Notes: a model not told the origin generated them from the sequence alone. Positions 1 to 8,883 are shown, counted from the stretch's first letter. The stretch is 64,000 bases of DNA from Bacteroidota bacterium (GCA_021815405.1 JAKAGV010000002.1:282090-346089); one strand, 5' to 3'. A program made the numbers and translations.

Positions 1-1
1 A

Positions 2-583
2 GAACTTTTAATTGAAATTTCTGAAGTTATTAATAAGGACAAACATATTATTATTTCGGTTGTCTCCGGAGCTGGAATAAAAATGATTAAGAAGATCATT
101 GGGAAAAATATTCCTATTGTTCGTGCAATGCCGAACACTGCCATTGCAATCCAGGAATCAATGACCTGCCTTTCTGCAGAAACAAAAACTGATAGTTCAC
201 TTAAAATAGCTAAAAAGATTTTTGATTCGGTTGGCAAGACAATGATAATCGATGAAGAACTAATGGTCCCGGCAACCGCATTATGTGCATGTGGAATTGC
301 ATTCTTTCTTCGTGCCGTACGTGCCGCATCTCAAGGCGGAATTGAAATCGGCTTCCATTCCGATGAAGCAATTTTTATGGCAGCACAGACAGCATTGGGC
401 GCAGCATCATTGTTAGTAAAAACAAAATCTCATCCTGAAAGTGAAGTTGACAAAGTAACAACTCCGCGCGGCATTACAATCTCAGGCTTAAATCAAATGG
501 AACATAATGGTTTTAGCTCCGCAATGATAAAAGGAATTACAACCTCTGCAGAGAAGGCTCAGTCACTTTATAAAAAGGAATGA
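2..583 (+). CDS. proC: Pyrroline-5-carboxylate reductase, 5' end cut by window edge
   Basis: Catalyses the last step of proline synthesis, NAD(P)H reduction of pyrroline-5-carboxylate, in the cytoplasm. The reading frame is open from base 2, so the true start and the N-terminal Rossmann motif lie outside the window. About 193 of roughly 270 expected residues are visible. The central segment reads RAMPNTAIAIQESMT, matching the family RxMPNTP motif, and the C-terminal dimerisation domain carries TTPRGITISGLNQME, matching the family signature VTSPGGTTIAGL with one Gly replaced by Arg. The next gene starts about 210 bases on, so it is probably a separate transcript. Family assignment is secure; the first methionine inside the window is not the real start. 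Confidence 0.93.
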   Translation, partial: ELLIEISEVINKDKHIIISVVSGAGIKMIKKIIGKNIPIVRAMPNTAIAIQESMTCLSAETKTDSSLKIAKKIFDSVGKTMIIDEELMVPATALCACGIAFFLRAVRAASQGGIEIGFHSDEAIFMAAQTALGAASLLVKTKSHPESEVDKVTTPRGITISGLNQMEHNGFSSAMIKGITTSAEKAQSLYKKE

Positions 584-794
584 CTAAGAACGAATCATTT
601 AGCAAGCTATAATTCTATTAAAAACAACGATTGACCAATCTCAATTTTATATAATCACTTCAGGAAAAATAAGCTTCTGAATTATTCTGTTTCTATTATC
701 TATGCGATAAAATATATCTGTCGCTTTATGCGTTCAAAGTAATTTATTTTTTTATTAAATTTGTTATTATGAATGAAAAATGACAGGAACACGA

Positions 795-1904
795 ATGGCA
801 GACATTACAAAAACAGGAATATTAAATTCACTTAAGGCCGTAGAAGATCCAAATTTCAATAAAGATTTGTTAATACTAAATTCAATAAAAAAATTTGAAG
901 TATATAATAGTGCGCTCAACATGGAATTATCTTTTACACTTCCCTCTTCAAACGACACAGATCAATTAAAAGATAAATTCGTCCGCAAAATCAAAGAAGA
1001 TTTCCCTTCGATTAAGAATGTGAACTTAAGTATTGATGCAAAAACTACTGTTCATCAGGGATCAAACAAAAATCCAATTTTACCCGGAGTAAAAAACACA
1101 ATTGCAGTAGCAAGCGGTAAAGGAGGAGTAGGCAAAAGCACTGTAGCGGTAAACCTTGCCGTTGCACTCGCTAAAGACGGTGCTGAAGTTGGCTTGATCG
1201 ATGCCGACATATACGGGCCTAGTATCCCGCTAATGCTAGGTTTAAAAGAAAAACCCAAAATTATGCAGAACCAGCAGACGATGAAGATAATTCCGCTTTC
1301 AAACTATGGTGTAAAGGTAATTTCAATCGGTTTACTCGTTGATGATGATGCACCGGTAATTTGGCGCGGTCCTATGGCAAGCGGAGCTGTAAAGCAGTTC
1401 ATGTCAGATGTGGATTGGGGTGAGCTTGATTATTTAATTTTTGATTTGCCTCCGGGAACCGGTGATATTCAGTTAACACTAGTTCAAACAATTCCGCTGA
1501 CATCTGCGGTAATTGTTACTACACCGCAGGAAGTATCTTTAATTGATGCACGAAAAGCTTTAAAGATGTTTACAAGAGTAAACGTTCCCGTAGCTGGTGT
1601 TGTTGAAAACATGAGCTACTTTATTGCACCTGATACCGGTAAGAAGTATGACATCTTCGGCACCGGCGGAGGCTCTAAAATTGCAGAAGAATTAAAGGTA
1701 CCATTTCTAGGCGGAATTCCGATTGACCCGCGAATTAGAATCGGCGGTGATAATGGAATCCCGGTTATGTATGATACACCCGATACGGAACATGCTAAAG
1801 CCATTGAACAGATATCAAAGAACCTTGCTTCTCAGGTTCACTTAATAAATGTAAAAGGAAGCTCAGCTTCTAAGATGGAAATATTGCTAGAAGACAACGA
1901 ATAA
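795..1904 (+). CDS. Mrp/ApbC-type Fe-S cluster carrier ATPase, cysteine-free
   Basis: A P-loop ATPase of the Mrp/NBP35 family, thought to carry or deliver Fe-S clusters in the cytoplasm. A short MIP18-like (DUF59) domain occupies about residues 1-90. The deviant Walker A motif GKGGVGKST follows at about 107-115, and then DLPPGTGD and the switch region. I chose ATG 795 over ATG 780 because AGGA lies 8 bases upstream of 795. The segment where most Mrp proteins have a CxxC pair reads MSYFIAPDTGKKYDIFG here, and the whole protein has no cysteine, so it cannot bridge a cluster by the usual ligands. The next gene is a CxxC-containing Nfu protein about 50 bases downstream, which suggests the two act together. 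Confidence 0.93.
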   Translation: MADITKTGILNSLKAVEDPNFNKDLLILNSIKKFEVYNSALNMELSFTLPSSNDTDQLKDKFVRKIKEDFPSIKNVNLSIDAKTTVHQGSNKNPILPGVKNTIAVASGKGGVGKSTVAVNLAVALAKDGAEVGLIDADIYGPSIPLMLGLKEKPKIMQNQQTMKIIPLSNYGVKVISIGLLVDDDAPVIWRGPMASGAVKQFMSDVDWGELDYLIFDLPPGTGDIQLTLVQTIPLTSAVIVTTPQEVSLIDARKALKMFTRVNVPVAGVVENMSYFIAPDTGKKYDIFGTGGGSKIAEELKVPFLGGIPIDPRIRIGGDNGIPVMYDTPDTEHAKAIEQISKNLASQVHLINVKGSSASKMEILLEDNE

Positions 1905-1955
1905 TCTTTTGGGTACAAGATTATATTCCCATTATGATTACTTGTGGGAACTACT

Positions 1956-2192
1956 ATGGAAAATTTAAAGAATGAAGATGTTCTGAAAGCTATAGATTCT
2001 ATTCGTCCTTACCTGCAAGCAGATGACGGCGATATTGAGTTGGTTGAGATAACAGAAGACGCAATTGTTAAAGTAAAACTCGTAGGTGCCTGCGCAATAT
2101 GTCCAATGTTTTCAATGACACTTCGTGCCGGTGTAGAACGTTCGTTAATGAAACAAGTGCCCGGAATTAAAAGAATAGAAGCAGTAAATTGA
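1956..2192 (+). CDS. NifU C-terminal domain (Nfu-type) Fe-S scaffold protein
   Basis: A stand-alone 78-residue Nfu domain that binds and hands over Fe-S clusters. The cluster-binding CxxC is visible in GACAICPM, followed by the family sequence SMTLRAGVERSL and a C-terminal PGIKRIEAVN. The frame is also open from a GTG at 1944, but ATG 1956 gives the usual family N-terminus (MENLKNEDVLKAID). It lies directly downstream of the Mrp-type ATPase and overlaps or abuts the next membrane-protein gene, so the three are probably one transcript. Pairing of Nfu/SufT-type proteins with Mrp is common in Fe-S assembly loci; here it could supply the cysteines the Mrp protein lacks. Confidence 0.92.
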   Translation: MENLKNEDVLKAIDSIRPYLQADDGDIELVEITEDAIVKVKLVGACAICPMFSMTLRAGVERSLMKQVPGIKRIEAVN

Positions 2193-2194
2193 AG

Positions 2195-3247
2195 ATGTCC
2201 GAATTGTCAATAAAAAAGGTTACCCGGTATTCGCTTTTAATAGCAGGAATAATTTTAATATTATACCTGCTATATCTTATTTCGACCGTCTTGATAATCT
2301 TTGCATTTGCCGTTCTGCTGGCTTTTATATTAGAGCCACTGGTTTCTAGACTAGAGTATAGTGGCTTCAATCGGTTGTTCTCAATAATTACGGTTTTTGC
2401 AGCAGTTGTCATTCTATTTTATCTCTTTTTTGCCTACTTAGTACCTAACTTAATATTCCAGATGAAACAATTGATAGGTACACTTCAAGTAATATCTATT
2501 CATGAAAAAATTCTATCTGTAGAAAAAGTCATTTACAATTATCTTCCTTTCTTCGAACTTGGACAATTATCGAAACACTTTGAAGAATTTATTTCATCCG
2601 GGATTATCAATTCTTTTGATAGGCTAACATCTATCCTTACAAGCATTATTTCTATTATAGTACTAGTAGTAATTATCCCGTTTATAACATTCTTTCTTTT
2701 AAAAGACAGTAAAGAAATTATGCGCGGTATAATTCATGTAATGCCCAATAGGTATTTCGAAATGTCATACTGGATAATGAAAAAAGTCTCCATACAGCTC
2801 GGAAGATATGTAAGAGGCTGGATTTTTGATGCAGCTTTCGTAGGAGTTGCATGTGGTTTTGGATATTATGTTATAGGAATTAAGAATGCTCTTCCATTAG
2901 GAGTAATTTCCGGCTTAGGGCATCTTGTTCCTTATTTTGGTCCAATAATCGGCGGCGTTCCGGCAATAATAATTTCCATCATCCAGTATGGAGATTTTTC
3001 ACACGTCCCTTTAATCATAATGATGATAATAGCTGTCTACGTAATTGATAACGGTTTAGTGCAGCCTTATGTCTTTTCTAAAAGTGTTGATATGCATCCT
3101 ATTGTAATAATTCTCTTAATACTAGCCGGAAGCCAATTATTCGGAATTAGCGGAATGCTCTTTTCAATTCCCCTTGCCACAGTAGTGAGAACTGCCGCTA
3201 AAGAAATTTACTTTGCATTCAAGAACTATAAGATAGCCCGCCTTTAA
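2195..3247 (+). CDS. AI-2E transporter family (PerM/TqsA-type) membrane protein
   Basis: A polytopic inner-membrane protein of about 350 residues with the AI-2E transporter family layout. There is an N-terminal hydrophobic pair (about 15-65), a long hydrophobic segment near 145-165, and a C-terminal bundle containing GVISGLGHLVPYFGPIIGGVPA and PYVFSKSVDMHPIVIILLILAG, which are recognisable family blocks. Members export small molecules or act as ion antiporters; the substrate cannot be read from sequence. A TTG start at 2189 overlaps the preceding stop codon; ATG 2195 is equally close, so the gene is translationally coupled to nfu either way. No iron or Fe-S function is implied beyond position. 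Confidence 0.85.
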   Translation: MSELSIKKVTRYSLLIAGIILILYLLYLISTVLIIFAFAVLLAFILEPLVSRLEYSGFNRLFSIITVFAAVVILFYLFFAYLVPNLIFQMKQLIGTLQVISIHEKILSVEKVIYNYLPFFELGQLSKHFEEFISSGIINSFDRLTSILTSIISIIVLVVIIPFITFFLLKDSKEIMRGIIHVMPNRYFEMSYWIMKKVSIQLGRYVRGWIFDAAFVGVACGFGYYVIGIKNALPLGVISGLGHLVPYFGPIIGGVPAIIISIIQYGDFSHVPLIIMMIIAVYVIDNGLVQPYVFSKSVDMHPIVIILLILAGSQLFGISGMLFSIPLATVVRTAAKEIYFAFKNYKIARL

Positions 3248-3466
3248 TTGTTCTATAGCATTACATCAAGATCAATAAACTCTGAACAATCTTCTGAAAA
3301 AGGAAACTCATCCAGATTATATTTATTTATGTATTCTACACTCTGCCATCTGCTTTTTGATATTTTGTAATTTATAATTCCAAGATAGACTTAAAGAATT
3401 AATTTGTTTCTTTCGCAAACTACTCGTATTTTTATTTAGACAAAATCTTAATAGTGTGCAGATTAG

Positions 3467-3688
3467 ATGAAGACAGCAGCAGAATTGAAGTTTGGAGAAT
3501 CAGGAATTATTGGAGATATAGATGCTTCTCACCCTTCTTCCAGACGTATTTTAGAAGTCGGATTTACTCCTGGTCAGGAGATACAATTAGTAAATGTTTC
3601 CGCATTTAACGACCCTCTAGCTTTTTCAGTTAGAGGTACAATCATTGCAATCAGAAAAAATGAAGCCTCTTGCATTAAACTAATATGA
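3467..3688 (+). CDS. feoA: FeoA-family ferrous iron transport accessory protein
   Basis: A 73-residue SH3-like FeoA protein that supports FeoB in ferrous iron uptake at the inner membrane. The family pattern is visible: LKFGESGIIGDI near the start, RRILEVGFTPGQEIQLVN in the middle and FSVRGTIIAIRKNEASCIKL at the end. Its stop overlaps the feoB start in an ATGA arrangement, so the pair is translationally coupled. The upstream intergenic stretch of about 220 bases is AT-rich; I could not find a convincing Fur box in it. Confidence 0.93.
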   Translation: MKTAAELKFGESGIIGDIDASHPSSRRILEVGFTPGQEIQLVNVSAFNDPLAFSVRGTIIAIRKNEASCIKLI

Positions 3689-5721
3689 AGACAATAATAC
3701 TCGAAGACCTTCCATTAATAACTCTGGTAGGTCCTCCAAACTCGGGAAAAACTACATTATTCAATTACCTGAGCGGACAAAATTATAAAACTGTTAATTA
3801 TCCTGGGGCTACCGTTGAATATTCAATCAGCAAAATCCAGAAAAAATTTAATTTTAACGCAAACATTTTAGACTCGCCCGGAATTATCAGCTTAATTCCT
3901 AATTCACCTGATGAAAAAGTTTCAGTAGATTCACTTTACTCTCATCCTATGTATGGTGTGCCTGACTTAGTAATTGCAACTGTCGACGCAAGTCAGCTTT
4001 CAAGACATTTGCTTCTTGTCAGGCAGTTGATAGAATCCGAATTTAATGTTGTAATTTCACTTACAATGACTGACATACTTCAGCGCAAGGGCTATGAAAT
4101 TTCTTCAACTTTACTTGGGCAAAAACTTGGATGTGCAGTGGTAGTAATTGACGGAAGAACCGGCAGTGGAGTCGAGGAGCTGATCAGAACTGTTGAAAAA
4201 AATATCGAGAAGACAAAACTTAGTGAGAAGAAGAATCCCATTGTGCGAGACACAAACCTAGATGTAAAATATCTGTTAAGTTCTTTTAAAGAAATAGAAA
4301 GTATTGAAAAGGAAGTTATTACTCTTACCAATAAGAGCGATAAAAACATAAATCTTAAAAAGGCAAACAAACAGCTTCTCGTCCTAAATGAAACAATTCC
4401 AAGTGCAAATCAATTAGACCAGCCTACACTAAAGATTGATAGGATTCTGCTTCATAAAGTTTGGGGTCTTGTTGTATTCTTTTTAATTATGGCAGCAACA
4501 TTTACTTCTATTTTCTGGCTTGCACAACCTATAATGGAACTTGTCGACAGCGGCTTTGGATTTTTATCCTATGAGGCAATAAATATTTTGGGAAATACCT
4601 GGTACGGTAATTTAATTGCAAATGGAATTATCAGCGGTACAGGTGCTGTTCTAGTTTTTGTTCCCCAGATCTTAATTTTATTTCTAATTCTCGGACTGCT
4701 TGAAGACACCGGTTATCTTGCACGTGGTGCAATGCTGATTGATAAACCGCTATCCAAAATCGGACTGAACGGGCGTTCGTTTGTTCCCATGCTTTCGGGA
4801 TTTGCCTGTGCCATTCCTGCAATTTTGTCAACGAGAACAATTCCGAATAAAAGAGAAAGACTTCTTACTATTTTTATTATTCCTTTAATGAGCTGCAGCG
4901 CTCGACTGCCTGTTTATGCCTTGCTGCTTGCTTTCTTATTCCCTGCCGATAAGGCATGGATAGCAGGTTTAGTGTTAGCCGGAATTTATGTACTTAGTAT
5001 TTTAAGCTCTGTTTCAATAGCAGGTATTGTTAATAAATTCAAAAACAAAATTATTAACGCGGAAGATAGGTCATCATTTATATTAGAGCTGCCTGCCTAC
5101 CGCAAGCCAAAATTCAGCATGGTTTTGAGTAACTCATACCACAGCGCAAAATTATATTTTAAGAAAGCCGGTCCAATTATCCTGGTACTTTCTACTATTA
5201 TGTGGTTTCTTACTTACTTCCCGGATTACAATCCTAAAGTAGACACCCAGAACTTAACAAAGGATCAAGCTGTTGAGTTACAAAGCTCAGTTAGACTTGA
5301 ACATTCTTATGCTTCTGATTTAGGAAAGTTTATTCAGCCGGTTATGTCCCCAATCGGAATGGATTGGCGGGTCGGCGTTTCTTTAATATCTGCATTTGCA
5401 GCAAGAGAAGTTTTCGTAAGTTCACTTGCAATGATTTTTAAAGTAACCGATGACAAGGCTACTTTACAATCCTCAATGTTGCGAGAAATGCGAAAAGCAA
5501 CAATTGAAGGTACCGGGCAAAGGCTATTTACTCCCGCAACAATAGCAGGGCTTATAGTGTTTTTTATATTTGCGCTGCAGTGCGTTTCAACGCTTGCGGT
5601 TTCCCGTAAAGAAACCGGAAGTTGGAGAATGCCAGCTATTCAGTTTTTTATGTTTACAATTTTAGCATATGTCTTCACTTTTATAACGGTAAATGGCTTG
5701 AGGATTTTGGGAGTTCCATAA
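3685..5721 (+). CDS. feoB: Ferrous iron transporter FeoB
   Basis: A 678-residue FeoB: a cytoplasmic G domain followed by a membrane permease that imports Fe(II). The P-loop GPPNSGKTTLFN lies at about residues 16-27, the G2 region is NYPGATVEYS, and G3 reads DSPGI. The Gate region contains GRSFVPMLSGFACAIPAILSTR followed by MSCSARLPVYALL, both typical of FeoB. Two departures are visible. The second residue of the P-loop motif is Pro rather than Asn, and the G4 guanine-specificity motif, normally NxxD, reads TMTD. This could lower nucleotide specificity. Overlap with feoA and the adjoining Fur-family gene fit an iron-regulated unit. Confidence 0.95.
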   Translation: MKTIILEDLPLITLVGPPNSGKTTLFNYLSGQNYKTVNYPGATVEYSISKIQKKFNFNANILDSPGIISLIPNSPDEKVSVDSLYSHPMYGVPDLVIATVDASQLSRHLLLVRQLIESEFNVVISLTMTDILQRKGYEISSTLLGQKLGCAVVVIDGRTGSGVEELIRTVEKNIEKTKLSEKKNPIVRDTNLDVKYLLSSFKEIESIEKEVITLTNKSDKNINLKKANKQLLVLNETIPSANQLDQPTLKIDRILLHKVWGLVVFFLIMAATFTSIFWLAQPIMELVDSGFGFLSYEAINILGNTWYGNLIANGIISGTGAVLVFVPQILILFLILGLLEDTGYLARGAMLIDKPLSKIGLNGRSFVPMLSGFACAIPAILSTRTIPNKRERLLTIFIIPLMSCSARLPVYALLLAFLFPADKAWIAGLVLAGIYVLSILSSVSIAGIVNKFKNKIINAEDRSSFILELPAYRKPKFSMVLSNSYHSAKLYFKKAGPIILVLSTIMWFLTYFPDYNPKVDTQNLTKDQAVELQSSVRLEHSYASDLGKFIQPVMSPIGMDWRVGVSLISAFAAREVFVSSLAMIFKVTDDKATLQSSMLREMRKATIEGTGQRLFTPATIAGLIVFFIFALQCVSTLAVSRKETGSWRMPAIQFFMFTILAYVFTFITVNGLRILGVP

Positions 5722-5772
5722 TTTAAATTAATTAGACTTTCGGCAAGCGCCGGATCAGTTTAGAAAAATATC

Positions 5773-5805
5773 TTGAACTTAAATGAATGATAATCACAGG
5801 TTCAA
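5773..5805 (+). promoter_or_regulatory. Possible Fur-type operator upstream of the fur-family gene
   Basis: The ten bases ATGATAATCA at 5787-5796 equal the core of the classical 19-bp Fur box, and they sit inside a TTGAAC...GTTCAA dyad (5773-5778 and 5800-5805). The outer bases of the Fur box do not match. It lies about 45 bases before the TTG start of the regulator, where an autoregulatory site would be expected. This is inference from a partial match. Confidence 0.35.
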
Positions 5806-5840
5806 ATGTTAAAAATATTTTTTATAAAGAAGATTAAATC

Positions 5841-6305
5841 TTGAAAGAGCAACAAGCCGCTGAAATATTCAGAAAGTATTTAAAGGACGGTAAAAACCGA
5901 ATAACTCCGGAAAGATTTGAAGTTCTTGATTCCGCCATTAAATATGACGGTCATTTTGCCGCAGATGATTTATTTCTTCAAATGAAAAAGAAGAAATCCA
6001 GGGTCTCTCGCGCTACTGTTTACAATACTCTTGAGCTTCTAGTTCAATGCGATATTCTTACAAAGAGGAACTTCGGCGAGAATATGACCCGCTACGAAAG
6101 CACATTGAAGAAACAGAGCCACGATCATCTTATCTGTGTTGACTGCGGACGCATTGTAGAATTCATTAATCCAAAGATAAAAGCTCTGCCTGAAGAAATT
6201 TCGAATGAGTTAGGCTTTAACGTTGAAAGCTACTCATTTAATATTTTTGCCCGCTGCAAGAATAACAAAGAATGCCAACATCATAAAAAACAAGCAAGCA
6301 AATAA
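5841..6305 (+). CDS. Fur-family transcriptional regulator
   Basis: A 154-residue metal-dependent repressor of the Fur/PerR/Zur superfamily. The winged helix covers about residues 5-85, with SRVSRATVYNTLELL as the recognition region. The dimerisation domain holds HDHLICVDCG (His94-Asp-His96, Cys99, Cys102) and a second cysteine pair Cys139/Cys145, forming the usual structural zinc site. The start is a TTG with an AAGAAG stretch about 10 bases upstream; no ATG is placed correctly. The stop overlaps the next gene by one base (TAATG). Which metal or peroxide it senses is not decidable from sequence, although the feoAB neighbours favour iron. Confidence 0.92.
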   Translation: MKEQQAAEIFRKYLKDGKNRITPERFEVLDSAIKYDGHFAADDLFLQMKKKKSRVSRATVYNTLELLVQCDILTKRNFGENMTRYESTLKKQSHDHLICVDCGRIVEFINPKIKALPEEISNELGFNVESYSFNIFARCKNNKECQHHKKQASK

Positions 6306-7021
6306 TGCCGCCACAACAAAAATATCCATTAATCTGGCAGAAGAAAAATTTTTTAATTAAGATATTCTGCTCAATACCAAATATCGCTACTGGAATATTG
6401 ATTAGAGCAGGTAATACTCATTTTGTTGTCGATCCCGGGGATGGAATTCTAAGAGACCTGAATAAAGAAATTGGTACAAAAAATATATTAAACGTTTCCG
6501 ACGCTTTCATCACTCATGGGCATCATGATCATGTCGGCGGCATTTGGACGCTGATTACTTATATGCGCGTAATGCACAAGCAGACTCCGCTTTCAATTCA
6601 TTATCCAATTGGTTGCGTTGAAATTGAAAGCATCTATCACGCCTTTCATAATGTTTATTCAAAGTCTCTTCCATACAAAATAACATTAAAGCCGATTAAA
6701 GAATCAAAAAGCATCCACAGCCATGGCATTTCTATAAAACCCTTTCCGGTTATTCACAGAGAATATCTTAATGATGGTGTATCAACAAGGCAAGTGCCTG
6801 CACTCGGTTATAAATTTAATTTTAACGGTATGAAGATTTGCTATGGCGGGGATACAGCTTACTGTATAGAACTTGTAAAGCACGCTAAGAATTCTGACCT
6901 GGCTATCATCGAAGCAGGACATGATGAAGATACCCCCGACGATATGCATATGACTACGAAAGAAGCTGTTTCAATCGGCAAATCAGCTAAAAAATATTTT
7001 CTCGTCCACGTTCCGGAATAA
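6305..7021 (+). CDS. MBL-fold metallo-hydrolase (RNase Z/ElaC-like)
   Basis: A 238-residue cytoplasmic metallo-beta-lactamase-fold hydrolase. The di-metal motif HGHHDH is at residues 71-76; further ligands are likely the His in VIHREY, the Asp in YGGDTAY and the His pair in DMHMTTKEA. The last block resembles the HMTxxEA sequence of RNase Z/ElaC proteins, but the protein is shorter than typical RNase Z and lacks an obvious exosite arm. Substrate is therefore unassigned. It is coupled by a one-base overlap to the Fur-family gene and followed by a stem-loop terminator. Confidence 0.82.
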   Translation: MPPQQKYPLIWQKKNFLIKIFCSIPNIATGILIRAGNTHFVVDPGDGILRDLNKEIGTKNILNVSDAFITHGHHDHVGGIWTLITYMRVMHKQTPLSIHYPIGCVEIESIYHAFHNVYSKSLPYKITLKPIKESKSIHSHGISIKPFPVIHREYLNDGVSTRQVPALGYKFNFNGMKICYGGDTAYCIELVKHAKNSDLAIIEAGHDEDTPDDMHMTTKEAVSIGKSAKKYFLVHVPE

Positions 7022-7114
7022 GACTTAAGTACTCTCTTTTTCACTCAATATTAAATCTATACTCATACTAGTTGAAACCCTAATCTTTAATTTAATATTC
7101 CCCGTAAAACCCAG

Positions 7115-7150
7115 AGTGCTTAACACTATGCTCTAAGCACTTTGCTTTTT
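7115..7150 (+). terminator. Rho-independent terminator after the fur-MBL unit
   Basis: The inverted repeat AGTGCTTA (7115-7122) and TAAGCACT (7134-7141) has an 11-base loop and is followed by TTGCTTTTT on the + strand. It lies about 95 bases after the MBL stop codon and before the convergent anti-sigma gene. Confidence 0.6.
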
Positions 7151-7210
7151 GCAGATTACTCAAGATTTAATGGCGAACAGAAAATAATATATTGAAAAGA
7201 ATAATCATAT

Positions 7211-8005
7211 TTACCGCTTATTTATTTCACCTTTAAGATAGATTGTCCCTGTCGGCTTACCTGCTCCTCCTTTAGGTTCAAGCGTAAGTAAAATCGAATA
7301 TCCAGCATCATCATTATTTAATGGGAGTCTTTTGAAAAAATAAAAATTATATGAATTTGGGTTTACAGCAATTACTCCTTCATTTATTATCGAATCATTT
7401 TTTACCAGCCAAAGCTGATAATCTTTCATCTCGTCAATGGGCGGAAGATTTTCTATCTGTAACACAGCTTCTTCGCTGAAAGGAGACCAAAATATCTTGC
7501 CATAGCCATCCGGATTAATATCCTGTCCTTTTAAATTTATAACTTCTATCTTTTTTGAATTTAGTACATCAAAAATCCTGCTGTCATAATCTAAATGTGA
7601 ATAACTATTTATCAGCTTATTGTTCAATGCGCTGTTATCGCTCGATATTTGATAAAGATAAAATGTCAAAATTAGAAGCGATAAAAACAGTAGTATTGCA
7701 ACAGCAGATGTAATATTATACTTAATTGTCACTATTTCAGGATGATATTTAAAAAATGGAAATAAAAATTTCTTTTCCCTTTTTGAATGAAGATCATTCG
7801 GTACATTTTGATGTACATCTGTGTAGCGATCTATAAGATCAACAGACAAAGGCAGCTTATTAATTGTTTTTTTTGTCTGGTAAAATATTTCCTGAAGCTC
7901 CCTGTCCCCGCTATCCAATGCAGATTTTAACTCCTTCAACTCATCCGGTTGAATTGTATTCAAAAAGTATAAGGCACAAAGTGCTTTGAATCTCTCTCTA
8001 TCCAT
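7211..8005 (-). CDS. RskA-like anti-sigma factor (single-pass membrane protein)
   Basis: A 264-residue inner-membrane anti-sigma-K factor type protein. The cytoplasmic N-terminal part (MDRERFKALCALYFLNTIQPDEL) resembles the zinc-less anti-sigma helical domain. One membrane segment follows at about residues 100-120 (VAILLFLSLLILTFYLYQI), and then an extracytoplasmic RskA domain with DYQLWLVKND and LEPKGGAGKPTGTIYL. The frame also opens from a GTG at 8026; I chose the ATG at 8005. Such proteins normally sit next to an ECF sigma gene. None is visible here: the divergent neighbour is yjbQ and the convergent one the MBL gene, so it is an orphan in this window. Confidence 0.82.
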   Translation of the reverse strand: MDRERFKALCALYFLNTIQPDELKELKSALDSGDRELQEIFYQTKKTINKLPLSVDLIDRYTDVHQNVPNDLHSKREKKFLFPFFKYHPEIVTIKYNITSAVAILLFLSLLILTFYLYQISSDNSALNNKLINSYSHLDYDSRIFDVLNSKKIEVINLKGQDINPDGYGKIFWSPFSEEAVLQIENLPPIDEMKDYQLWLVKNDSIINEGVIAVNPNSYNFYFFKRLPLNNDDAGYSILLTLEPKGGAGKPTGTIYLKGEINKR

Positions 8006-8316
8006 CTCGTATTTTTTGTACTTCACTTGTAATAGCCTATTTAATCTACGAAATCAAATTCAAATTTTATGTTGTAAATATCAAGTAAAAAATCCAGTCA
8101 CTGCTTATTCTTAGTCTTTGATTATTATTCTCTTTATTTTTAGACAATTGAATATCTATAATTTGAATATTAATCTTATACTTATTTGGTGCATATTAAA
8201 TTAATATTTCAGGCTGAGACTAATTTACTATCCATCGCTGAAGCTTTGGAGAGTAAACTAATTTAGGCAGATAGATTACGATTAAAATGACAGCAAATTA
8301 TAAAAAGATTGTAATT
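8006..8316. other. Divergent AT-rich intergenic region, nothing recognised
   Basis: About 310 bases between the anti-sigma gene and yjbQ, very AT-rich, presumably holding both promoters. I see no RNA gene, repeat or clear operator in it. A 10-codon extension of the yjbQ frame begins at 8287. Confidence 0.5.
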
Positions 8317-8745
8317 ATGTCCTGGTACCAAAAAGAAATTTCACTATCTCCCAAGCGTAGAGGATTCCATCTCGTTACGGATGAAATTGAAAGCACTGTC
8401 CCTGAAATCAGAAAAATAAAAACGGGCATTGCTCATATATTTATAAAGCATACTTCGGCATCATTAACTTTAAATGAAAACGCAGATCCGACAGTTAGAA
8501 CTGATATGGAAACTCACTTTAACAAATTAGCACCGGAGAATGCACCGTATTATATGCACGATACAGAAGGCTCTGATGATATGCCTGCTCATCTTAAATC
8601 TGTTCTCATCGGAAATAGTCTTACCATTCCAATTACAAATGGAAAATTGAATCTTGGTACCTGGCAGGGAATTTATCTTTGTGAACACCGCAATCGCGGG
8701 GGTTCTAGAAAGATTGTAGTTACGATAAACGGAGAGGATCTATAA
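8317..8745 (+). CDS. YjbQ family protein (secondary thiamine-phosphate synthase type)
   Basis: A 142-residue protein of the conserved YjbQ/UPF0047 family. Family blocks visible are GIAHIFIKHTSASLTLNENADP, MHDTEGSDDMPAHLKSVLIG and LGTWQGIYLCEHRNRGGSRKIVV. Some members show weak thiamine-phosphate synthase activity, but the physiological role is unsettled. An in-frame ATG at 8287 would add ten residues; ATG 8317 gives the usual family length of about 140 and is preferred. It stands alone, divergent from the anti-sigma gene and convergent with the ferredoxin gene. Confidence 0.9.
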   Translation: MSWYQKEISLSPKRRGFHLVTDEIESTVPEIRKIKTGIAHIFIKHTSASLTLNENADPTVRTDMETHFNKLAPENAPYYMHDTEGSDDMPAHLKSVLIGNSLTIPITNGKLNLGTWQGIYLCEHRNRGGSRKIVVTINGEDL

Positions 8746-8883
8746 TTCTTTTTAATCTTCAGAAAGATTTGTAATTCTGGTTACTGGATCCTAGATACCA
8801 TTAAATAGAACTGATCTTCGGCATCTAGAATCCAAATTTCCAGTATTCCATCATTATGTCGCTCAAAAAAAATCAGAGAATTC

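Noticed and set aside
8786..8833. Imperfect inverted repeat GGATCCTAGAT / ATCTAGAATCC between yjbQ and the ferredoxin gene
   Set aside because: One mismatch, 26-base loop and no T run; could be a weak bidirectional terminator, but support is too thin to list.
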